64,000 bases of DNA from an uncultured Clostridia bacterium. Its GTDB lineage: Bacteria; Bacillota; Clostridia; Oscillospirales; Acutalibacteraceae. Below the pieces are notes generated by a model. That model worked only from the letters and a program-made list of their open reading frames with translations, was not told the DNA's origin and did no database searches. Position numbers and translations under genes: made by a program. Of this stretch, positions 40,959 through 49,933 are shown piece after piece. Location of the stretch: the NCBI GenBank assembly GCA_937884975.1, contig CAKZZS010000087.1, positions 11,551 through 75,550 of the forward strand, given 5' to 3'. Each line of letters starts with the position of its first letter. Within the stretch, counting starts at the first letter, position 1.

Positions 40959-42449
40959 TTAAAATTTGCTTAAATACTCATATTTTGAAAGGAAGGAACG
41001 TACCTTTTCAATTATGATTTTATTTCCGCCGAATTCATCGCTTTCGATGTTCAGCGGCATAACCGGATCGTGAACGCTTAAGCGAAGCAAAAACCAGCCG
41101 TTTCCGTTATCTTTGTCAAATGAAACCTTAACGCCCTCGTAATTGTCATTTGCCAAAAGCCAGCCGTCGGTTTTTGAAGCATATTCGGTCAGTTCTTTAA
41201 TGACTTTCTGACCGTATTCCTTAAAGTTTTCACAAAGAATGTTAAGTCTGATTTCCTGCGCTTCTTTGGGTTCTTTAAGTGAAGAAATAACCGAGGATAA
41301 ATCATTGCCCTCTTTACGAAGCCTTGCTGCAAGAATAATAATCTTTGTTACCAGATATGCGCCGTCATCAAGAAAATAGTTTTCTTTAAAAGCCGCGTGT
41401 CCGGAGGTTTCAATTGCAAGGGGAGCGTTTTCGCCGTTTTTGTTACGTCTTATAGCCTCGTCAATAACGTTTTTGTAACCGCGTTTAAAACGAAGGTGCT
41501 TTCCGCCCAAATGATTATTTATGAAATCAGTTAAACCGGAGGACGTAACCGAGTCGGTAACAATTGTTCCGCCGTCATTGTTTTCAAGCGCAATTGCAGC
41601 TGCCAGAGCAACAAGGCGGTTACGGTTGATTTCAAGTCCGCTCTTATCAATACAGCCTGCTCTGTCAACGTCCGTGTCAAAAATAATTCCTAAATCCGCT
41701 TTTGCACTGACTGTTGCCTTGTAGGCAAAATCCATCGCCTCTTTGTTTTCGGGATTCGGAATGTGATTCGGGAACATTCCGTCAGGCTCTAAAAACTGAC
41801 TGCCCGAAATATCTGCGCCGAGAGGTTCAAGAACATCAAAGGCATAAAATCCGCCTGCGCCGTTGCCTGCGTCAACGATTATTTTAAATCCGTCAAGAGG
41901 TTTGTTGTAATTCTCGGCATTGACCTCTTTTTTAATCATATCGCGAAGGATTTTTGAATAGTCCGAAAGAAAGTCAATCTTTTTTTCGGTGTTTTTAATA
42001 TTGCTGCCCTTGGGAATATAATTTTCTGCAAAAGCAATAACCTCGTCAAGCTCTTCACTTTCAAGTCCGCCGTCACGGGTGAAAAATTTAAGTCCGTTTC
42101 TGTCCCACGGATGATGGCTTGCGGTAATCTGAATTGCGCCGTCACATTCCTTTACAACAGTAGTCATAAACATCGCGGGAGTTGAGCACAGTCCGCAATC
42201 AATGATATTCACATCAAAAGCTCCCAGCTCATTTTTAACCGCAACCGAAATTCTGTCTGCCGAAACACGGCTGTCATGACCGACAGAGATTAAAAGTTTT
42301 TCTTTGCGAGTCTTTTTCATAAGAAAGTCAACAAAGCCTGCGGTAAAACGCTGTACGACTTCGTCTGTCAGGTCATAGTCATGCTTTTCAGCTTTTTCAA
42401 CTGCGCTGCCGCGGATATCCGTTCCGCTTTTAAGGTGTTTGAGATTCAT
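40959..42449 (-). CDS. Phosphohexomutase (phosphoglucomutase/phosphomannomutase family)
   Basis: 496 aa alpha-D-phosphohexomutase. Catalytic Ser111 in ITASHHPWDRNGLKFF (usual TASHNP), metal loop FDTDVDRAG, sugar loop IETSGHAAFKE, phosphate loop RLSVHDPVMPLNIES (variant of R-x-S-x-x-E-P). Interconverts hexose 1- and 6-phosphates; substrate preference not readable. Last gene of the galK operon; its start lies within the 3' end of the PLP-enzyme gene (20 nt overlap). Confidence 0.92.
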   Translation of the reverse strand: MNLKHLKSGTDIRGSAVEKAEKHDYDLTDEVVQRFTAGFVDFLMKKTRKEKLLISVGHDSRVSADRISVAVKNELGAFDVNIIDCGLCSTPAMFMTTVVKECDGAIQITASHHPWDRNGLKFFTRDGGLESEELDEVIAFAENYIPKGSNIKNTEKKIDFLSDYSKILRDMIKKEVNAENYNKPLDGFKIIVDAGNGAGGFYAFDVLEPLGADISGSQFLEPDGMFPNHIPNPENKEAMDFAYKATVSAKADLGIIFDTDVDRAGCIDKSGLEINRNRLVALAAAIALENNDGGTIVTDSVTSSGLTDFINNHLGGKHLRFKRGYKNVIDEAIRRNKNGENAPLAIETSGHAAFKENYFLDDGAYLVTKIIILAARLRKEGNDLSSVISSLKEPKEAQEIRLNILCENFKEYGQKVIKELTEYASKTDGWLLANDNYEGVKVSFDKDNGNGWFLLRLSVHDPVMPLNIESDEFGGNKIIIEKVRSFLSKYEYLSKF

Positions 42450-43707
42450 TTTCTACCTCCGTAGCGGCAAATTTTATTGCAACTTCTCCGCTTGCAAAGT
42501 TAAGACCGCCCTGCATCCAGACCGCAAAAGGCTCTCTCAACGGAGCGTCTGCGGAAAGCTCAATTGACGAACCGCCCGTAAACGTGCCTGCCGCCATAAT
42601 GACCTTGCTGTCATAACCGGGCATATCCCACGGCTCGGGCGTGACGAAGGAGTCAACGGGCGAGCCTTTCTGAATACCTCTGCAGAACGCGCAAAGGTTT
42701 TCGGCATTTTTAAGCTTTATCAACTGAACAATATCGTGTCTTGTATCGTCATATTTCGGGTCTGTTTCAAAGCCCATTTCTTCAAAAAGAGCCGAAGCAA
42801 ATACAGCTGTTTTGAGCGCCTCGCCGACAACGTGCGGCGCGTGAAAAAGACCGAGATACAGGTTTCTGTTCTGGTTAAGAGAAGCGCCGACCTCGCGACC
42901 GAGACCGGGAGTAGTCATTCTGTAAGTGCACAGCTCTACTAAATCGTGCCGCCCTGCAATGTAACCGCCGCAAAGCGCCACACCGCCGCCCATATTTTTA
43001 ATAAGCGAGCCTGCCATAAGGTCGGCGCCGACGTCTGTCGGCTCCTTTTCTTCAACAAATTCTCCGTAGCAGTTATCAACAAAAACTATTGCGTTTTTGT
43101 TTACGCTGTGAACCGTTTGACAGACCGTTTTTATTTCGTCAACGGAAAAAGAATGCCTTGTGTCATAACCTCTTGAACGCTGAATGTAAACCATTTTTAC
43201 ATTTTCTTCAGATGCCTGACTGCTTATTTTTTCAAGGTCAAAGCTTTCATCTTCCTTAAGGGCGATTTCCTTATATATTACGCCGAAATCCTTAAGCGTA
43301 CCGTTGCCGTCATTTTTATTTCCGTCGATTCCAATTGTCGAATGAAGCGTGTCGTACGGCGTTCCCGAAACGCAGAGCAAAACGTCGCCGGGTCTTAAAA
43401 TACCGAAGAGCGCAACGCAGAGAGTATGAGTTCCGCTTACAAGAGAGGTTCTGATAACCGCGTCCTCGGTGTTGAATATTTCGGCAACGATTTTATCAAG
43501 CGTATCCCTGCCCACGTCGCCGTAGCCGTAGCCCGTGCTTGTGCCGAGATTAGCTTCACTGACTCTGTGGTCGATAAACGCCTTTAAAACCTTCTGCTGA
43601 TTTATTTTTGAAATTTCTTCAATTCTCCTGAACTGACCCTCCGCCTTTTTGAGGGCAATTTCGGATAAATCGTTAATTTTTTTACTGAAAGAAAAATACT
43701 CACTCAT
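42430..43707 (-). CDS. YnbB/aluminium-resistance-type PLP enzyme (methionine gamma-lyase-like family)
   Basis: 425 aa fold-type I PLP protein. NLGTSTGYGYGDVGRDTLDKI, VIRTSLVSGTHTLCVALFGIL (cofactor region), FVDNCYGEFVEEKEPTDVGADLMAGSLIKNMGGGVALCGGYIAG (Asp and Schiff-base Lys) and the C-terminal GTFTGGSSIELSADAPLR are hallmarks of the YnbB family annotated as methionine gamma-lyase-like or aluminium resistance. Actual reaction unproven. Overlaps genes on both sides, so tightly operonic. Confidence 0.92.
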   Translation of the reverse strand: MSEYFSFSKKINDLSEIALKKAEGQFRRIEEISKINQQKVLKAFIDHRVSEANLGTSTGYGYGDVGRDTLDKIVAEIFNTEDAVIRTSLVSGTHTLCVALFGILRPGDVLLCVSGTPYDTLHSTIGIDGNKNDGNGTLKDFGVIYKEIALKEDESFDLEKISSQASEENVKMVYIQRSRGYDTRHSFSVDEIKTVCQTVHSVNKNAIVFVDNCYGEFVEEKEPTDVGADLMAGSLIKNMGGGVALCGGYIAGRHDLVELCTYRMTTPGLGREVGASLNQNRNLYLGLFHAPHVVGEALKTAVFASALFEEMGFETDPKYDDTRHDIVQLIKLKNAENLCAFCRGIQKGSPVDSFVTPEPWDMPGYDSKVIMAAGTFTGGSSIELSADAPLREPFAVWMQGGLNFASGEVAIKFAATEVENESQTP

Positions 43708-44437
43708 TTTTTATACTTGCCCATTCGCCGCAGTCAATAAAGCCTATGCGCGAATAAAAATCCTTGTTTTTATTTTCTTCTCTGCAAAGATACACCCGAA
43801 AACCGTTTTTCTGCAAATACGAACAAAGCCTTGTGACGGTCAGGGTGCCGAAGCCTTTGTTTCTGTAATTCTTATCGGTCTTGACCGAGCCTATGAGAGC
43901 GTCGCAGCCCGATTTTGCCTGACAGAAAGCGCAGGCAACCGTTTTCCCGTTTTCAACAACCGTGTCGGCAATTGCCGAGCCGTGACGGATGCGGTGGGAA
44001 ATGTCCGTAAACCAGTCGGAAAACGAAACCTCATTTTCTTCAAAAAGCAAATTGAAAACGGCTTTGTAATCAGGCTCGGGAAAAATATAATAAGTTTCGC
44101 TAAGAACCTTTTCAAGCTTCATTATCTTTCCCGTTTGTTTTTTTTCGAGGGGAAAGAAATCTGAATACTTTTTATTAAGAAATATGCTTGAAAAGCCGAT
44201 AGCCTTTAAAAATCCGTTTATTTCTTCAAAGTCCGCTTCCTCTTTTAAAGCGAGCGTCACGTCGCCCGAAAGCGAGGAAATGACCGCAGTCATTTTTTCG
44301 TTTTCATCCGTCTGAACCCAGACGGAAAAGAATTTTTCACCTGCGCCGTAGGCGTCAAAAAACGCCCTCTGACGAAGTGAGAACACACCGTCATCAAGGG
44401 ATGGAAACGGTGTATTCTCATTTAAAAGCTTAATCAT
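43700..44437 (-). CDS. GNAT family N-acetyltransferase
   Basis: 245 aa. C-terminal GNAT fold with DALIGSVKTDKNYRNKGFGTLTVTRLCSYL (motif A, R-N-K-G-F-G-T) and FYSRIGFIDCGEWA. N-terminal half divergent, possibly a second degenerate GNAT unit. Substrate unknown. Placed between galK (1-nt overlap) and the YnbB-type gene (8-nt overlap). Confidence 0.88.
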   Translation of the reverse strand: MIKLLNENTPFPSLDDGVFSLRQRAFFDAYGAGEKFFSVWVQTDENEKMTAVISSLSGDVTLALKEEADFEEINGFLKAIGFSSIFLNKKYSDFFPLEKKQTGKIMKLEKVLSETYYIFPEPDYKAVFNLLFEENEVSFSDWFTDISHRIRHGSAIADTVVENGKTVACAFCQAKSGCDALIGSVKTDKNYRNKGFGTLTVTRLCSYLQKNGFRVYLCREENKNKDFYSRIGFIDCGEWASIKNE

Positions 44438-45714
44438 TAAACCTCTGCGCCGCCGACGGGACGAATGGAAAGAACGTGACAGGAGCCTTCTCCGAAGACT
44501 CTTTCAATTTCCGTTTTGTATTCGTTAAGAAGGTCATTAGGTACAAACGCCTGAATAGTGCCTGCAAAGCCGCCGCCGTGAACGCGCCACGCGCCTTTCC
44601 CGCTTAACACGCTTTCGCTTATTGCAAGAGCTACCGAAACCGGCTGAACATTGGGCTGCTTTGAGGAAAAGACGTTCTGGTTATACATATATGAGGAAAG
44701 TCCGCTTTCAAGAACCGTCGCCTTGAAGCACTCGAAATCGTTATTCTTAAGAGCGGTAACCTCTCTGTCAACTCTTTCGTTATCGTTATAGAAATGAATA
44801 GCGCGAAGTACGGGTCTGTCGCCGAGCTTTTCTCTTATTGCAGGAATATTTTTATAGAAATCCTCTTTTGATACCTCGCGGAGAACCTTTTTGCCGAAGA
44901 AGGAAGCAACGCTTTCCATTTCCGAGCGAATTGCGGCGTAATCATCGGTAAGGTCGGAATGATTTCCCTTTGTGTCAACTATGCAAAGCGAATGGCCGCA
45001 GGAAGCAAAATCGAATTTAACCTCTTCAATAACAGGGGAGGAGGGGTTTTCAAAATCAATGGTTACAAACGAGCCTACAGAGCAGGCGGTCTGGTCCATA
45101 AGTCCGCAGGGCTTGTCAAAAAACCTGTTTTCGGCGTACTGCGCGATTTTTGCAATTGTAACCGCGTCAACCTTGCCGTCGTTGTAAAGGTAGTTGAGCA
45201 TTGTGCCGACAAGCACCTCAAACGCAGCCGAGGAGGAAAGTCCCGAGCCTGAAAGCACGCTTGACATGGTACACGCGTCAAAGCCGCCTACCGTAAAGCC
45301 GTTTTGCTTGAAGCCGTCGCACACGCCGCGAACCAGAGCCTGCGATTTTCCGAATTCTTCAGGCTTTACGACAAGCTCGTTGAGGTCAACAACGTCCATC
45401 TTGTAGCCCTTTGACTTGATTCTGACTGTATTATCGTCATTTTTTGAAGCAACGGCAACGGCGTCAAGATTTATTCCGGCAGCAAGAACCTTGCCGTGGT
45501 TGTGGTCGGTGTGGTTGCCGCCGACCTCGGTTCTTCCGGGAGCGGAAAACATTCTTAATTCCCTGTTATCGCCGAAAAGCTCAGTAAAGGTTTCCGCAAG
45601 CTCTATGTACCTGTCATACTGTGCCTTAATCTGGCTGTCAGTGACATAGATTCTCTTAAACCTTTCGTCAAATTCGCCGTTTTTAATAGCTGAAATAAGA
45701 GCTGAAGAAAACAT
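44437..45714 (-). CDS. galK: Galactokinase
   Basis: 425 aa GHMP kinase, slightly longer than usual (about 390). Signature APGRTEVGGNHTDHNHGKVLAAGI (galactokinase motif), ATP loop SSVLSGSGLSSSAAFEVLVG, catalytic Asp in CGLMDQTACSVG, and GAWRVHGGGFAGTIQAF. Phosphorylates galactose to Gal-1-P (Leloir pathway). No galT or galE nearby; the linked phosphohexomutase may act downstream. Overlaps neighbours by one base on each side. Confidence 0.96.
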   Translation of the reverse strand: MFSSALISAIKNGEFDERFKRIYVTDSQIKAQYDRYIELAETFTELFGDNRELRMFSAPGRTEVGGNHTDHNHGKVLAAGINLDAVAVASKNDDNTVRIKSKGYKMDVVDLNELVVKPEEFGKSQALVRGVCDGFKQNGFTVGGFDACTMSSVLSGSGLSSSAAFEVLVGTMLNYLYNDGKVDAVTIAKIAQYAENRFFDKPCGLMDQTACSVGSFVTIDFENPSSPVIEEVKFDFASCGHSLCIVDTKGNHSDLTDDYAAIRSEMESVASFFGKKVLREVSKEDFYKNIPAIREKLGDRPVLRAIHFYNDNERVDREVTALKNNDFECFKATVLESGLSSYMYNQNVFSSKQPNVQPVSVALAISESVLSGKGAWRVHGGGFAGTIQAFVPNDLLNEYKTEIERVFGEGSCHVLSIRPVGGAEV

Positions 45715-46463
45715 TATTTGTCCTCCTTAATAATACTTTTTGATGACTTTTGCTTCTGTATTTTTTCAAGAATTAAATTGAATCCGATAAGTGATACGCC
45801 CGAAAGCATAAACAAGATTACAATCGGCAGAATAAACGCGAGTGAAAACGGGTTAAAAACATTCTGACCGATGATGGTGTAAGAAAGCAGCTTCGGCAAG
45901 AAGCCGAGCAGGGATATAATCATAAATAAATCGTATTCGCAGTTCATCGAGCCGTAAATCTGGCTTACCATATTCAGCGGCGCATAGGGGACTATACGAA
46001 GTCCGAACAGCAGCCACGGATTTCCTCTGCCTTCCTTTGATTCAAGGACCTTTGTAATGGCTTCATTCTTTTTATAAAGCTTGCTAACCGCGCCCGGACC
46101 GAACCGCTTACCCCAGAAGAATTTAATTGTCAAAAGCAGCGAAACTCCGACAACGTTTATTATAAAAGACGCCTGTGAGGGAAAAACAATTCCGGAAATG
46201 AGGCATATTGTAGGTATCGGTATAGGCACAAAGGCTTTAAGGCAGAAAAGAAATATAACCGCAACGAGCACCAGCCATTTATTGGGAAGCGAGGCAACGA
46301 TGTTTTCAAACTCGTTGAGCTTTGCCTGAATGGCGCGTATTTTATCCGTAAAGCCGTCTATGCTGAAAAGAATCGCCAGGAACAGTAAAACCGCTCCGAT
46401 TATTATGAGAATAACGCCGATTAAATTCATCACGCGTTTCCTCGTCCATTTTTTCTTTTCCAA
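45714..46463 (-). CDS. TVP38/TMEM64 (VTT domain) membrane protein
   Basis: 249 aa with about six membrane helices. FVPIPIPTICLISGIVFPSQASFIINVVGVSL and the LLFGLRIVPYAPLNMVSQIYGS block are the DedA/VTT signature (re-entrant loop and conserved Arg-x-x-P). Relatives are lipid scramblase or flippase-like. TTG 46463 fits AGGAG spacing; longer starts lack a site. First gene of the galK operon. Confidence 0.9.
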   Translation of the reverse strand: MEKKKWTRKRVMNLIGVILIIIGAVLLFLAILFSIDGFTDKIRAIQAKLNEFENIVASLPNKWLVLVAVIFLFCLKAFVPIPIPTICLISGIVFPSQASFIINVVGVSLLLTIKFFWGKRFGPGAVSKLYKKNEAITKVLESKEGRGNPWLLFGLRIVPYAPLNMVSQIYGSMNCEYDLFMIISLLGFLPKLLSYTIIGQNVFNPFSLAFILPIVILFMLSGVSLIGFNLILEKIQKQKSSKSIIKEDK

Positions 46464-46505
46464 AAGCTTAACTCCTAAACAATAAACAGAATATAACATT
46501 CTAAT

Positions 46506-46532
46506 ATTATACTATATTTAAGATAAGGTCAA
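46506..46532 (-). promoter_or_regulatory. Possible promoter of the galK operon
   Basis: Minus strand TTGACC (46532-46527), 15-nt spacer (short), TATAAT (46511-46506). Confidence 0.45.
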
Positions 46533-46625
46533 TTTATTTTTGTAAAAAATTTCAATTATTTATTTTAATATTTGATAATTGTGTGTTATAATCTTTTTGT
46601 AAATTTATTGCTTGGAGAAAACAGT

Positions 46626-47588
46626 ATGAAAATCGTAATGCTTGACGCTTTTACCACAAATCCCGGCGACCTTGACTGGAGCTTTTTAAATGATTTCGGT
46701 TCTGTTACAATTTATGACAGAACGCCGGACGAACTTGTTTTTGAGCGAGTAAAGGACGCCGATATAATTGTAACAAATAAAACTCCGCTCGGGAAAGATA
46801 TTCTTTCGCGTTTGAAAAAGCTGAAATTCATAGCTCTTTTATCAACGGGCTACAATGTCGTTGACTGCGAATACGCAAAGGAAATAGGCGTCCGAGTTTC
46901 GAATATTCCGACTTATTCAACCTCCGCGGTAGCCCAGCTGACCTTTTCGTTTATTCTTGAATTTACAAATGCGGTTGCCCTTCACTCTTCTTCCGTTCAC
47001 AGCGGAGAATGGGTTAATTGCGAGGATTTCTGTTACTGGAAAACCCCTCTTACGGAGCTTGAAAATAAGACGCTCGGAATAATCGGCTTCGGAAAAATCG
47101 GTCAGGCGGTTGCAAATATTGCTCAAAGCTTTAATATGAATATTATTGCTGTTTCGGGCCACGAAACCGACCAGAGTGAAAGAAAAAATTTCAAATGGGC
47201 GTCGTCGCTCGATGAGCTTCTTGAGAAGTCGGATTTTGTTTCTCTTCACTGCCCTCTTACGCCGAAAACCACGGGTATGGTTGACGAAGAATTCATTAAA
47301 AAGATGAAAAGGGGAGCAATACTTATAAACACCTCAAGGGGACCGGTTTTAAATGAAAAAGCGGTTGCCGACGCGTTGAACAGCGGCTACCTTGCAGGAG
47401 TCGGAGTTGACGTGCTTTCAACCGAGCCGCCAATGCGCGATAATCCGTTACTGACTGCTAAAAACTGTCTTATCACGCCGCATATTGCGTGGGCAGGGTA
47501 TGAAACAAGGAAACGGCTTGTCAGCGTTTTCAAGAGCAATATAGAAGCTTTTTTAAACGGCAACCCGATAAATGTTGTAAATGAATAA
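46626..47588 (+). CDS. D-2-hydroxyacid dehydrogenase
   Basis: 320 aa NAD-dependent D-isomer-specific dehydrogenase. Substrate Arg/His region FIALLSTGYNVVD, coenzyme loop GIIGFGKIGQAVANIA, HCPLTPKTTGMVDEEFIKKMKRGAILINTSRGPVLNE, catalytic Glu in LSTEPPM and His in LITPHIAWAGYET. Could be glycerate/hydroxypyruvate or lactate-type; the glycerate kinase 15 kb away makes hydroxypyruvate reduction possible. ATG 46626 follows GGAG. Extended -10 TGTTATAAT at 46584-46592. Confidence 0.95.
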   Translation: MKIVMLDAFTTNPGDLDWSFLNDFGSVTIYDRTPDELVFERVKDADIIVTNKTPLGKDILSRLKKLKFIALLSTGYNVVDCEYAKEIGVRVSNIPTYSTSAVAQLTFSFILEFTNAVALHSSSVHSGEWVNCEDFCYWKTPLTELENKTLGIIGFGKIGQAVANIAQSFNMNIIAVSGHETDQSERKNFKWASSLDELLEKSDFVSLHCPLTPKTTGMVDEEFIKKMKRGAILINTSRGPVLNEKAVADALNSGYLAGVGVDVLSTEPPMRDNPLLTAKNCLITPHIAWAGYETRKRLVSVFKSNIEAFLNGNPINVVNE

Positions 47589-47619
47589 TAAAGTTAAAAT
47601 TCACTTTTGAATTATGAGA

Positions 47620-47646
47620 AACAGCCATTTTATTATGGCTGTTTTT
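47620..47646 (+). terminator. Terminator of the dehydrogenase gene
   Basis: AACAGCCAT-TTTATT-ATGGCTGTT followed by TTT. Confidence 0.88.
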
Positions 47647-47792
47647 ACTTTTAGAGTAAATTTTCAAAAAACAGAATGATAATTTTTTAACTTAATTCTT
47701 ACTGACGGAGTATGAACTTTGTTAATAATTTAATAATTCTTGATAGCTCGGTATTCGTATGATAAAATCAAAATAAAGGCGGTGAAACAAAG

Positions 47793-48200
47793 GTGAGCAG
47801 TATAGTTAATGAATTTCTGTCTGAAGAGGAAAAGAATGAATTCAAGAGTAAAAAAATACCGAATCCTGCTTTCGGGCTTGACTGTTTGTCACCGATAATA
47901 TGGACTATTGATAAAGATAATCATAACTTCATGTTTGAGTGTTATCAGGATAGAGAATCTCCACATGATTTAACTTTTTATATGGAATGGAATGGGATTT
48001 CAAATAGATTTAAGCTTCGTAAAAAATGGCTTGATTCTAACACCAGACTATGGTCGCTTGTTAAATCGGAAATAAACCCCGGTTGTAAGGAGAATGAAAA
48101 AGCTGTAATTGCTTCGTTTAAAGAGCTCTTACTTGTTTATGGTTTCAAAGGAATCCCTAATGATAAAAGTAATGAAATTAACATAGTGTTTGATTTTTAG
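47793..48200 (+). CDS. Hypothetical protein, first and most divergent member of a tandem family
   Basis: 135 aa, soluble. LSEEEKNEF near the start and IIWTIDKDNHNFMFECYQ about 40 residues later match, in position and character, MSDEDKAYL and WTIDRDNESFLIYAGG of the three genes that follow, so it appears to be a distant paralogue. GTG start at 47793. AT-rich. No known domain recognised; size and tandem setting resemble immunity-type genes, but no toxin is seen nearby. Confidence 0.7.
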   Translation: MSSIVNEFLSEEEKNEFKSKKIPNPAFGLDCLSPIIWTIDKDNHNFMFECYQDRESPHDLTFYMEWNGISNRFKLRKKWLDSNTRLWSLVKSEINPGCKENEKAVIASFKELLLVYGFKGIPNDKSNEINIVFDF

Positions 48201-48219
48201 AATTCAGGGCGGTGAAATT

Positions 48220-48681
48220 ATGTCTTACAAAAAAGAAACAATGTCTGAAAAGGATAAGGAGTATCTTGGAAAATTTGGCTTCCACAATTACATAACGAGG
48301 GAATTATTGTCTTGTAATATATGCACAATTGATAGAGATAATAAATGCTATTTGCTTTGTGCCGGTGGAGATGGAACATATGGGGCTGATATGGCTATGT
48401 ATTACTATTTCATAATAAATAACGTGCCTTTGCTTTTAGAAACATTTAAGAAAGGTAAGGGTAATTATTTTATCGGTATTTCGTGTACTTGGAAAATAAC
48501 GCGTATCATAGTTCCAAAAAGATTGAAGGCTATTAGTGAAATTTCTAATGAAGAAATAATTGAAAAGATTAAAAAAGCTTTAACGGCTTCTTGTATGCCT
48601 ATCGACGGAAGTTGCAGTGTAGATGCATCTTTTGAATATATTCCACCAATCTTATTTTCTGATGGAGAGGTGGTCAGATAA
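48220..48681 (+). CDS. Hypothetical protein, tandem paralogue 1
   Basis: 153 aa. ATG 48220 behind GGGCGGTG. N-terminus SYKKETMSEKDKEYLGKFGF, then CTIDRDNKCYLLCAGG, a YYFIINNVPLLLETFKKGKG core, and a C-terminal half (IIVPKRLKAISEISNEEI..FEYIPPILFSDGEVVR) nearly identical to the next gene at DNA level, while the N-terminal half differs more. This uneven similarity suggests gene conversion. Soluble, function unknown. One-base overlap with the next gene. Confidence 0.78.
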   Translation: MSYKKETMSEKDKEYLGKFGFHNYITRELLSCNICTIDRDNKCYLLCAGGDGTYGADMAMYYYFIINNVPLLLETFKKGKGNYFIGISCTWKITRIIVPKRLKAISEISNEEIIEKIKKALTASCMPIDGSCSVDASFEYIPPILFSDGEVVR

Positions 48682-48730
48682 TGTCTTACAAACACGAATT
48701 GATGTCCGATGAGGACAAGGCGTATCTTGC
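48627..48730 (+). repeat. 104-nt perfect direct repeat, copy 1
   Basis: Spans the 3' end of paralogue 1 and the 5' end of paralogue 2. Identical to 49088-49191, period 461 nt. Confidence 0.95.
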
Positions 48731-49142
48731 ATCTTTTAACTTTAATAATTATGTAACTCGAAAGCCACTGGCAGGATATGAATGGACAATTGATAGGGAT
48801 AACGAGAGTTTTTTGATTTATGCAGGCGGAGAAGGATTTTACAGTTCCGAAATACCTATGTTTTTTTATTTCGTAATTAACAATACCGCCTTGCTTATAG
48901 AAACATTTTCTAAAGGGTCTGGCAATGTTTTTATTGGCATTTCCCGCACTTGGAAAATTGCGCGCATCATAGTTCCGAAAAGATTGAAGGCTATTAGTGA
49001 AATTTCTAATGAAGAAATAGTTGAAAAGATTAAAGAAGCTTTAACGGCTTATTCTAGACCTATAGATGTCAATTGCAGTGTTGATGTATCTTTTGAATAT
49101 ATTCCACCAATCTTATTTTCTGATGGAGAGGTGGTCAGATAA
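48681..49142 (+). CDS. Hypothetical protein, tandem paralogue 2
   Basis: 153 aa. Shares its 3' end with the preceding gene and its 5' end with the following gene (perfect 104-nt direct repeat, 48627-48730 and 49088-49191). SYKHELMSDEDKAYLASFNF, WTIDRDNESFLIYAGGEG, FFYFVINNTALLIETFSKGSGNVFIGIS. Function unknown. It looks like an unequal-crossover product. Confidence 0.8.
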   Translation: MSYKHELMSDEDKAYLASFNFNNYVTRKPLAGYEWTIDRDNESFLIYAGGEGFYSSEIPMFFYFVINNTALLIETFSKGSGNVFIGISRTWKIARIIVPKRLKAISEISNEEIVEKIKEALTAYSRPIDVNCSVDVSFEYIPPILFSDGEVVR

Positions 49143-49191
49143 TGTCTTACAAACACGAATTGATGTCCGATGAGGACAAGGCGTATCTTGC
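49088..49191 (+). repeat. 104-nt perfect direct repeat, copy 2
   Basis: Spans the paralogue 2/3 junction. Perfect identity while flanking gene bodies differ indicates recent duplication or conversion. Confidence 0.95.
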
Positions 49192-49681
49192 GACTTTTAA
49201 TTTTACTAATCTTATAACCAAAAAACCGCTGAAAGGATATTCCTGGGCAATAGACAGGGACAACAACAGCTTTTTAATAGATGGCGGCGGAGTAGGCGGA
49301 TTTGATACTTTACTTGATGATCAAGTACCAAAATATTACTATTTTGTAATAGATAACAGAGTATTTCTTTTATCAACTTTTTTTACAGGGAAAGGTAATT
49401 ATTTTGTCGGTCTTTCATACACATATAAAGTCTCTGTGGCGAGAGATGTAATAAGAAATTCATGCGTATTAAACATAAAAAACAGGGACGAATTCATAGA
49501 AAAGATTAAAGAAGCCATAATTGCCTCATGCACACCTATCGGAGTTGACTGCAGCGTGGAAGTAACCTTTGATTATGTAGCGGTAAATACCGAGGCGCAG
49601 GATGCAAAATGGGCAGAAATAGAAGAGGTCTTGCGCTTATATGCTTATTTACAAAATAGAGATAAACACAATGATCAATAA
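49142..49681 (+). CDS. Hypothetical protein, tandem paralogue 3
   Basis: 179 aa. Same N-terminal 17 residues as paralogue 2, then diverging (WAIDRDNNSFLIDGGGVGGF; YYFVIDNRVFLLSTFFTGKG; FIEKIKEAIIASCTPIGVDCSVEVTFDY) and an extra C-terminal about 30-residue helix. Function unknown. Ends directly at the promoter of the disrupted tRNA-Pro. Confidence 0.78.
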   Translation: MSYKHELMSDEDKAYLATFNFTNLITKKPLKGYSWAIDRDNNSFLIDGGGVGGFDTLLDDQVPKYYYFVIDNRVFLLSTFFTGKGNYFVGLSYTYKVSVARDVIRNSCVLNIKNRDEFIEKIKEAIIASCTPIGVDCSVEVTFDYVAVNTEAQDAKWAEIEEVLRLYAYLQNRDKHNDQ

Positions 49682-49711
49682 TTGACAAAACCGCTGCGCC
49701 TGTTGTATAAT
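49682..49711 (+). promoter_or_regulatory. Strong promoter of the original tRNA-Pro gene
   Basis: TTGACA (49682-49687), 18-nt spacer, TATAAT (49706-49711), 33 nt before the tRNA 5' half. A 10-bp inverted repeat ACAAAACCGC / GCGGTTTTGT (49685-49694, 49718-49727) brackets it. It would also transcribe the intact tRNA-Pro inside the insertion. Confidence 0.85.
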
Positions 49712-49743
49712 AGCACGGCGGTTTTGTAGGACCGCTGATATTT

Positions 49744-49783
49744 CCGGGTGTAGCCCAGCTGGTAGGGCGCCTGCTTTGGGAGC
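49744..49783 (+). pseudogene. 5' half of a split tRNA-Pro(UGG)
   Basis: Acceptor strand CCGGGTG, TA, D-arm GCCC-AGCTGGTA-GGGC, G, anticodon strand CCTGC, loop TTTGGGA (anticodon TGG), then GC. After that the tRNA sequence stops. The matching 3' half is at 50893-50934; joined at the shared TTTGGGAGC they give a perfect 73-nt cloverleaf. Confidence 0.9.
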
Positions 49784-49889
49784 CCGTAGCCAGTCGCTCT
49801 TTTCAGGTTTTTCAAAACTCCCGAAACCCTTGATACTATGCGATTTATGGTGTTTTTCAAAATCTCTGAAACAACAAAAAATCGTCAAA

Positions 49890-49924
49890 CGACCACAATT
49901 AGTCCACATTTGACGACCACAATT
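49890..49924 (+). repeat. Arm-type repeat cluster, left end of insertion
   Basis: CGACCACAATTAGTCCACAT (49890-49909) and a second CGACCACAATT (49914-49924). The first matches 50729-50748 at 18 of 20 positions. Confidence 0.6.
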
Positions 49925-49933
49925 GAACAATTT

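Noticed and set aside
48627..49191. CRISPR-like or satellite repeat
   Set aside because: Two 104-nt copies only, spanning coding-gene junctions; explained by tandem gene duplication.
49744..49816. Reading the left tRNA as a complete but divergent tRNA
   Set aside because: After TTTGGGAGC no variable loop, T-arm or matching acceptor strand follows; the matching 3' half is 1.1 kb away.
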